From contig CANGZK010000025.1 of NCBI GenBank assembly GCA_947458565.1, forward strand, positions 1 to 11,134: a stretch of 11,134 bases of DNA. Direction: 5' to 3'. Below the pieces are notes generated by a model. The model did not search any database. It was not told the origin of the DNA and worked only from the letters and a program-made list of their open reading frames with translations. Below, piece by piece: positions 6,587 to 11,134 of this stretch. The first letter of the stretch is position 1, and the number at the start of each line of letters is the position of its first letter. Both the position numbers and the translations under genes were made by a program. Source of the stretch: Acidimicrobiaceae bacterium (GTDB lineage Bacteria; Actinomycetota; Acidimicrobiia; Acidimicrobiales; Ilumatobacteraceae).

Positions 6587-6781
6587 TCAGCCGAGATCGA
6601 GCGAATTAGCTTTGTCTCGAACCCTTGACGTAATGGTTGCTCCAACGACAATCGCAAGAGCAATCAATGCTGCAGCCATGACAACTGTTGTCGCACTCAC
6701 TTCTCCTCGATCAGCGTCTTGTTCGGCTGATGCAGTAAATCGAATCCAGTAGTACTGCCATGTGTTTTTAAGTGATGTCAT
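6587..6781 (-). CDS. Small Flp/type IVb pilin-like protein, candidate major pilin
   Basis: The protein has 64 residues: a 26-residue leader rich in polar and aromatic residues ending in DADRG, then one hydrophobic helix (EVSATTVVMAAALIALAIVVGATI) and a short charged tail. Cleavage after Gly26 would leave a 38-residue mature peptide, about the size of Flp-type pilins. Its position between tadC and the tadE-like genes is where a pilin is expected. Unlike classical Flp pilins it has Thr at +5, whereas the neighbouring TadE-like protein keeps Glu there. AGAGG lies nine bases before the ATG. It is the only gene in the Tad operon proper preceded by a long gap, which suggests separate control or RNA processing for high expression (inference). 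Confidence 0.75.
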   Translation of the reverse strand: MTSLKNTWQYYWIRFTASAEQDADRGEVSATTVVMAAALIALAIVVGATITSRVRDKANSLDLG

Positions 6782-6883
6782 TTTCTATTGCCTCTTTCAT
6801 TTTGTCGGTGAATACATTGAGTAATTTGTTGCTCGCTCAAATGTGTGTGCGAGTGTGCCAAATGTGCAGTGCTGAGTAAGCAT
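6782..6883 (-). promoter_or_regulatory. Leader region before the pilin gene, with direct repeats
   Basis: This is the only sizeable non-coding gap inside the operon. It carries CAAATGTG twice on the plus strand (6838-6845 and 6859-6866), start-to-start 21 bp, two helical turns apart, and a good AGAGG ribosome-binding site near the pilin ATG. Candidate -35 (TTGAGC) and -10 (TATTCA) elements are spaced 20 bp, which is too far for a convincing promoter. The region may hold a pilin promoter, an operator or an RNA processing site. Confidence 0.35.
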
Positions 6884-7702
6884 TTACAATCCGCCAACAA
6901 TCAATGTGACTGCGGGATATCCGATCAAAACGATAAATGCCAAGAAAAGCAACACCATCGGCACACCCATGCGCTCCGTAGCTGAATTTGCAGCCGCCTC
7001 AATTTCGCTCATCTGACGATGTCGCAGTGATTCTGCTTTTGCTGACAAAGATGATCGAATACGCGCACCATGCTCACCTGCCAATTGCACGCTGCCAGCG
7101 ACCTCAACAACTTGAGTGAGATTAAATCGCTCCCCTAGGGCAGCAAGTTCGACCCACGGTGAATGATGTGAACTGCGAGCACGAACAAGTGCATTGCGAA
7201 GTTGCTCGAAAGCCCAGCCGTCACCAGCGTCGGCCGCAGCCAACAATGCTGTCTCGGTGCCAGCGCCGCCGGCAAGCAAAACATTGGTCAGATCAAGAAA
7301 ACTTGAGAAAGCGTGTAAAAAACTTTTGCGTCGTCGCTTGGCAGTATTTCGCAACATGCGGTCTGGCAATGCAAAGCCCAGAAGCCCACAAAAGATCGAG
7401 CTCAACAACAACAGGCTCATGGAGGGACTGCCACCTATTGTCGTGATCAACGCGCCACATGCAATCGGGGAAAAACAACCAACCAGACCACAAACCAGTT
7501 TCTGTACGACCATGTCTTGTGCCACTCGTTCGGTGAGCGCCAAGTCAGCGCGATGTCGATCACTTGTTCGTTGCCGCAGTTGTGCTTGAGCTTTTGGAAA
7601 CGTGACAGCAAGAACATTTCGAGAGCGTTGTGTAGTGGTTGGCAATGTCACAATGACTAGCCCACACCCAATACACAGCCCTGTTAAAGCGACAACGATC
7701 AT
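6884..7702 (-). CDS. tadC: TadC-like inner-membrane platform protein (T2SSF domain)
   Basis: A 272-residue protein with helices at about 2-20, 68-112 (two) and 247-270, and a T2SSF cytoplasmic domain between about 125 and 245. That domain includes the FSSFLDLTNVLLAGGAGTETAL helix pair and ERFNLTQVVEVAGSVQLAGEHG. TadC partners TadB in the inner-membrane platform that couples the TadA ATPase to pilin insertion. AAGGG lies seven bases before the ATG, and the start overlaps the tadB stop by ATGA. The order tadB-tadC and the C-terminal helix ending VTLIVGGL fit the family. It is followed by the pilin gene after a 101-base gap. Confidence 0.88.
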   Translation of the reverse strand: MIVVALTGLCIGCGLVIVTLPTTTQRSRNVLAVTFPKAQAQLRQRTSDRHRADLALTERVAQDMVVQKLVCGLVGCFSPIACGALITTIGGSPSMSLLLLSSIFCGLLGFALPDRMLRNTAKRRRKSFLHAFSSFLDLTNVLLAGGAGTETALLAAADAGDGWAFEQLRNALVRARSSHHSPWVELAALGERFNLTQVVEVAGSVQLAGEHGARIRSSLSAKAESLRHRQMSEIEAAANSATERMGVPMVLLFLAFIVLIGYPAVTLIVGGL

Positions 7703-8553
7703 CGTGCAACCCTTACTCGTCGACGTACAAATCGCTCAGGAACTTCGATCTGTGACATTGCGTGCATCACTACAACCGCAACAACAAATGTCATCAAGAT
7801 CATTGACAAAATAAGTTGTCCCTCAACTGATTCATACGGTTGCAGATAGTCCCGATTAAAGATGAAAAGTCCGCCCACGAAGACGGAGATCACTCCAGTG
7901 ATGATGCGCACTGCACTTCGTGTTCGTGAGCGCCCCACCCACACTCTGCTTCGCATACGGCTTTCATCCCGTGCACATTGGGCCAGATGACCTAACAACA
8001 CGCCAATATCTCGAGCCTGATGTTGGGTGGCGGTCACGAGTGCCGCTGCAACAAAATCGGCGGTCGGATGATCAACGTCTTCGGCAAAACGCCGCAGTCC
8101 ATCAGTGAGCGATCCGTATGACATAAATGCTGCAAGTCGCTCGACAGCCTTGATTATCGGAAGTGGAGCGTGCTGAGCGGTAGCGATTATTGCTTGTTCT
8201 AGACCATGTGCACCCGCAAGAGTGTCGCGCAACTGTTCAGTCCATGATGCAATTGCATCAACCAGCTCTTGTTCATCGCGGTGCTTCACGGGACGACGAC
8301 CGATGCCGGGTGTTACGCCAGCCACCGCCCCTGCAGCGAACGCAATCACAATCCACCCACTCGCTACGTACACCACCAACGCAGTTGCTGGGACCATCAG
8401 TAACTGCCATCTCCATGCAAAATCTGAACTTGAAACGGAAGCACGAGAAATAAACACAGACGAAAGCCCACGCCCACCACGAAACGCGGAATTAAGAACA
8501 AAAACACCTAAACCAACAACTGCCCCCAAACACCCAATAAGCAACGCACTCAT
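7699..8553 (-). CDS. tadB: TadB-like inner-membrane platform protein (T2SSF domain)
   Basis: A 284-residue protein with membrane helices at about 2-20, 50-82, 214-233 and 246-265. The T2SSF domain, about 92-205, contains ELVDAIASWTEQLRDTLAGAHGLEQAI and a second helical half with ARDIGVLLGHLAQCARDESRMRSRV. This is the TadB architecture: the soluble domain faces the cytoplasm and contacts the TadA hexamer, and the helices form the platform with TadC. The protein ends in an Arg-rich tail. Start and stop both overlap neighbours by ATGA (with tadA upstream and tadC downstream), which implies tight translational coupling and roughly fixed stoichiometry. Confidence 0.88.
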   Translation of the reverse strand: MSALLIGCLGAVVGLGVFVLNSAFRGGRGLSSVFISRASVSSSDFAWRWQLLMVPATALVVYVASGWIVIAFAAGAVAGVTPGIGRRPVKHRDEQELVDAIASWTEQLRDTLAGAHGLEQAIIATAQHAPLPIIKAVERLAAFMSYGSLTDGLRRFAEDVDHPTADFVAAALVTATQHQARDIGVLLGHLAQCARDESRMRSRVWVGRSRTRSAVRIITGVISVFVGGLFIFNRDYLQPYESVEGQLILSMILMTFVVAVVVMHAMSQIEVPERFVRRRVRVAR

Positions 8554-9899
8554 GAAGCGTTCTCAATCTTTTGCGTACTGGATATTTGAGAGCCCAACCC
8601 ATGTGCTGCAAGAAGTTTGCGGGTGTGTTCTCGCAATGGAAAACCAGTTACAAGACCATCTTCAATATCAAGATGAAAAATCTCATTAGAAATAATGATT
8701 GAACCTTCACTGTCAACTACTTCGCGCACTGACGTAACACGACGTACCGAATCAGTGTTATCGATGTAGACAACAAAGTGAATTGCACTTGCAACAAGCA
8801 AGTTCACTGTCTCGATTGGCAAACCTGTTGATGCCATCGAAACATACGCGGCCAATTTTGGGAACACTGACCTTGTGCTATCGGCGTGCATCGTGCACAT
8901 TGAGCCATTGTTGCCTTGACTCATTGCCATCAACATTGGAAATGCCTCAGCTCCGCGCACTTCACCGACGATCACACGATCAGGGTCCATTCGCAAAGCC
9001 ATGCGTGTGAGATCGGCGAGGGTGATTTCACCACGTCCTTCAATATTTGCTGGACGTGACTGCAATGCATCGTGATCTGGATGTAAGTCTTCAAAACGAT
9101 CAAGACCAAGTTCATATGCATCCTCAATGGTGACAATCCGCTCGCTTGCGCTCACTTCGTTAATGAGCGCGCGCAACAATGTTGTCTTTCCGGATCCTGT
9201 TCCACCGGCGATCACGATGTTGCGCTTGGCGCTCACTGCAGCTGCAAAAAAATCTTCTAGTGTCTCATCAAATAATCCACGCAAGCGCAATTCATTCAAC
9301 GTAGATATCTCGAAACGATGCCTGCGGATCACCAGACTTGGACGAGCAGAAACTTCCATCGTTGCAAACAATCTTGAGCCATCAGGAAGTTGCAGGTTGA
9401 GTTCAGGAGTAGCTGCATCAAATCGCCTTTCCGTTCGACCCATTCGTGTGGCTGCTCGACGAATCAATTCAATTAACTCATCATCAGTGTCGACAACCGG
9501 TGCAACCATCATTCGAGTGCCGTTGCGCAACTTCACCCAAGCCGGGGCACAACCACGCACGTGAATGTCGCTTATTTCAGGATCATCTAATAAGGATTGC
9601 AAACGGCCGAGACCGAGCACTTGTGCAATAGCAGCATTAGTAAGTTGTTGTTCCTGCAAATCCGATAGTGGAACCCGACCCTCTTGGCGACGAGATGTAC
9701 CCAATCGGGCGCATTCGGCTTGTGCAGCGCTTCTTGCAAAGTCCCACTCTTGGGCAATGAGTAGGTCGGCGTCGCCTTTGGCTCGGCGAAAGATGCGTTC
9801 ATCAGCAAGTGCTTCACCTACTCGTGTCGCGAGCGCGGCTACCAACAGAGTGTCAGGCAGAGCATTATTGATTTCGTTGTGTAGTTGTAAAACGGTCAT
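8550..9899 (-). CDS. tadA: TadA/CpaF pilus assembly ATPase
   Basis: A 449-residue secretion ATPase of the VirB11/CpaF type. The N-terminal helical region (1-100) precedes the N-terminal domain with LLDDPEISDIHV at about 103-114. The catalytic core has Walker A GGTGSGKT at 232-239, an Asp-box-like IVTIEDAYEL at 255-264, Walker B RVIVGEVRG at 308-316 with Glu313, and a His box (GNNGSMCTMHAD) at 329-340. All ATPase residues appear intact. It should form a cytoplasmic hexamer that powers pilin polymerisation through TadB/TadC. Length matches the family. The gene overlaps cpaB upstream and tadB downstream by ATGA. No TadZ/CpaE gene separates it from cpaB, the usual position in many Tad clusters. 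Confidence 0.95.
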   Translation of the reverse strand: MTVLQLHNEINNALPDTLLVAALATRVGEALADERIFRRAKGDADLLIAQEWDFARSAAQAECARLGTSRRQEGRVPLSDLQEQQLTNAAIAQVLGLGRLQSLLDDPEISDIHVRGCAPAWVKLRNGTRMMVAPVVDTDDELIELIRRAATRMGRTERRFDAATPELNLQLPDGSRLFATMEVSARPSLVIRRHRFEISTLNELRLRGLFDETLEDFFAAAVSAKRNIVIAGGTGSGKTTLLRALINEVSASERIVTIEDAYELGLDRFEDLHPDHDALQSRPANIEGRGEITLADLTRMALRMDPDRVIVGEVRGAEAFPMLMAMSQGNNGSMCTMHADSTRSVFPKLAAYVSMASTGLPIETVNLLVASAIHFVVYIDNTDSVRRVTSVREVVDSEGSIIISNEIFHLDIEDGLVTGFPLREHTRKLLAAHGLGSQISSTQKIENAS

Positions 9900-10597
9900 G
9901 GTTGCACATCCGTTACAACATCGCCAAGCAATGCAATATGCACCTTGCCTGCACCTGCAATTGCCAAAGCAAGATCAATTGGTCCACGCAAGGTAACTAC
10001 CGCTGCACTCAGAGAATTATCGGGTTGCACGATCGACCACACGGTCACCACTTGGCCGTACAGAACAGGTGGAAGTGCGCCACCACTTGAATCATCTGAT
10101 GCAAACACCAAATGCACTCGGTCGCCATCGGCGAGTGTCGGCGGAAAATCACCAACCTCTACTGCTGTTGAGGTGAGTGCTTCACCAGTCGCTAGCGGTT
10201 CTCGAATCTGCAACATCGATGGATGAATTGGCGTAGATGGACCAACATCATTGGCCATTGATTTGCCGACCAGCGATTGCGCATCACCCGCTTTGACAAA
10301 CGATTTACCCGACTGCTCAGAGAGTTCCATCGCCACCAAGTCACCAGGAGTAACGACATGGCCACGCGAAAGGAAATGCGACGAAGACACAACAGTGATG
10401 GTGTTCGTCGCTGACTGAAAGAGCAATAGTGAACCGATGACTCCCCCGATCACAAGAGCAATGCCTACCGCCATCTCTGGCATTCGCTGTTTGCGGGAAG
10501 GTCGCGCAGATTGCTGGAGCACATCAAGCGGAGAGGTAGAGCTTTCACTCGTACTCAATCGCGACCTGGTCAGCACATTAAACATTCCTTGATTCAT
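9896..10597 (-). CDS. cpaB: CpaB/RcpC-like pilus assembly protein with SAF domain
   Basis: A 233-residue protein with a polar N-terminus, one membrane helix at about 42-61, and an SAF-like domain at about 64-130 (HFLSRGHVVTPGDLVAMEL, then SLVGKSMANDVGPSTPI). The C-terminal part contains GDRVHLVFA, as in CpaB/RcpC proteins. In diderms CpaB supports the secretin; in this apparent monoderm it probably binds cell wall or stabilises the basal structure (inference). The frame opens at an ATG at 10636, but the ATG at 10597 is preferred: a perfect AAGGAG lies eight bases upstream, and the extra 13 residues are low-complexity Gln/Thr. It is the first gene of the Tad operon, divergent from the methionine aminopeptidase gene, and overlaps tadA by ATGA. 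Confidence 0.85.
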   Translation of the reverse strand: MNQGMFNVLTRSRLSTSESSTSPLDVLQQSARPSRKQRMPEMAVGIALVIGGVIGSLLLFQSATNTITVVSSSHFLSRGHVVTPGDLVAMELSEQSGKSFVKAGDAQSLVGKSMANDVGPSTPIHPSMLQIREPLATGEALTSTAVEVGDFPPTLADGDRVHLVFASDDSSGGALPPVLYGQVVTVWSIVQPDNSLSAAVVTLRGPIDLALAIAGAGKVHIALLGDVVTDVQP

Positions 10598-10605
10598 CTG
10601 GATTG

Positions 10606-10611
10606 CTCCTT
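10606..10611 (-). promoter_or_regulatory. Strong Shine-Dalgarno that sets the cpaB start
   Basis: AAGGAG on the minus strand lies eight bases before the ATG at 10597 and well downstream of the alternative ATG at 10636. This identifies 10597 as the likely initiation codon and leaves an untranslated region between the genes for the operon promoter. Confidence 0.75.
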
Positions 10612-10745
10612 GGTTTGTTTGTTCTTGTGCCGTCATGTGTGCGGAGGATCAGTAGAGCGGACATATTTTCTTGGATTCCACTCCTGCTCTTAAGAATTCG
10701 AATTACAAAACTGGCATTTGATGGTCTCGGTGCCGAGCGCTGGCG

Positions 10746-10751
10746 TAGCCT
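10746..10751 (+). promoter_or_regulatory. Candidate -10 element for leaderless map
   Basis: TAGCCT matches the TAnnnT core and ends nine positions before the A of the map ATG, so transcription could begin at or near the start codon. The best -35-like sequence (TTGATG, 10718-10723) is spaced 22 bp, which is long, so the assignment is weak. TTATAA at 10751-10756 is an alternative but sits too close to the start codon. Confidence 0.3.
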
Positions 10752-10759
10752 TATAAGCA

Positions 10760-11134
10760 ATGTCCACCACAGTCCCAACTACTCCTCCATCTGTTCTGCC
10801 CGTGGCCAATGATCCTTGCTGGTGCGGCAGTGGTCGTAAGTACAAGCGCTGTCATAAGCAATTAGACGGTCGAGTTGTGCCACATGCAGTGAGCCCGCGT
10901 AGAGAAGTGCCAGCACATATCGTGCGTCCGCCGTACGCCGAAACAGGCAAGGTGCAGCGTTGGCAGGAATCTGCTGTCAAGACTCCAGAGATCATCGAGA
11001 AAATGCGTGTGGCTGGCAAGATGGCCGCTGAAGTCTTGAAGTTGGCAGGAGAATTTGTACGCCCTGGTATCACCACCGATGAGATTGATGTCTACGTGCA
11101 CAACTTGTGCATTGAACGCAATTCATATCCAAGC
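10760..11134 (+). CDS. map: Type I methionine aminopeptidase with SEC-C motif, 3' end beyond window
   Basis: 125 codons run from ATG 10760 to the window edge. Residues about 20-33 are NDPCWCGSGRKYKR followed by Cys and His, an SEC-C zinc-binding motif. From about residue 78 comes the start of a type I methionine aminopeptidase domain (KTPEIIEKMRVAGKMAAEVL, then PGITTDEIDVYVH and CIERNSYPS). The metal ligands and most of the catalytic domain lie beyond the window. The enzyme removes the initiator methionine from nascent proteins; an SEC-C extension occurs in a subset of bacterial enzymes and may bind the ribosome or another partner. An in-frame TAA at 10754-10756 just before the ATG excludes any earlier start. 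With no Shine-Dalgarno in the few bases upstream, the mRNA is probably leaderless. Confidence 0.9.
   Translation, partial: MSTTVPTTPPSVLPVANDPCWCGSGRKYKRCHKQLDGRVVPHAVSPRREVPAHIVRPPYAETGKVQRWQESAVKTPEIIEKMRVAGKMAAEVLKLAGEFVRPGITTDEIDVYVHNLCIERNSYPS

Larger units (their letters stand above)
10598..10759. promoter_or_regulatory. Divergent intergenic region between cpaB and map, with palindromes
   Basis: This 162-bp region must hold the promoters for the Tad operon and the divergent aminopeptidase gene. It contains overlapping AT-rich palindromes: TCTTAAGA (10688-10695), GAATTC (10694-10699) and AATTCGAATT (10695-10704). A further inverted repeat, CTCGG-TG-CCGAG, lies at 10726-10737. These are operator-sized symmetric sites in the right place. 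No convincing -35/-10 pair was found for the Tad operon. Confidence 0.45.

Noticed and set aside
6586..6663. 26-residue N-terminal extension of the second TadE-like protein
   Set aside because: It overlaps the 3' end of the pilin gene, while the ATG at 6585 sits one base after that gene's stop and gives a family-like N-terminus.
9127..9564. Plus-strand ORF of 145 codons
   Set aside because: Antisense to the conserved ATPase core of tadA, whose Walker motifs are intact.

Overview
The window looks like an actinobacterial chromosome segment of moderate GC content, most like the Acidimicrobiia (an inference; there is no rRNA or other phylogenetic marker). The grounds are a DivIVA-domain polar growth protein, an F420-dependent Ddn-type oxidoreductase, a SARP/BTAD-type regulator, an actinobacterial Tad (type IVb) pilus cluster without a secretin, and apparently leaderless genes. 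The region is almost fully coding. No tRNA, rRNA, CRISPR array or insertion sequence was seen.

Layout, left to right. (1) 1-2658, minus strand: a membrane PDZ/Lon-type serine protease of the YlbL family, followed 21 nt later by a long DivIVA-domain coiled-coil protein that runs off the left edge. (2) About 2669-2968, plus strand: a possible small two-helix membrane protein, divergent from the protease and convergent with the next gene. (3) 3011-10597, minus strand: a compact Tad pilus operon, transcribed right to left as cpaB, tadA, tadB, tadC, a 64-residue pilin-like protein, two TadE-like proteins, a TadG-like protein, a membrane-anchored SARP/BTAD protein and a Ddn-type F420 oxidoreductase. 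Most joints are 4-base ATGA stop/start overlaps or gaps of 1-2 bases. The exceptions are a 101-base leader before the pilin gene and a 35-base gap before the oxidoreductase. (4) 10760-11134, plus strand: the 5' part of a SEC-C-containing methionine aminopeptidase, divergent from the Tad operon and probably leaderless.

Functional picture. TadA (ATPase) with TadB and TadC (inner-membrane platform) would drive assembly of the small pilin. The TadE/TadG-like proteins would be minor pilins, and CpaB a membrane-anchored assembly factor. The four pilin-like proteins share a glycine just before a hydrophobic segment, as in type IVb prepilins, but neither a prepilin peptidase nor a TadZ/CpaE ATPase is encoded here, so both would have to lie elsewhere. 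The membrane-tethered SARP/BTAD protein could link pilus state to transcription. The least explained parts are that protein, the small plus-strand ORF with palindromes in the ylbL upstream region, and the leader in front of the pilin gene.
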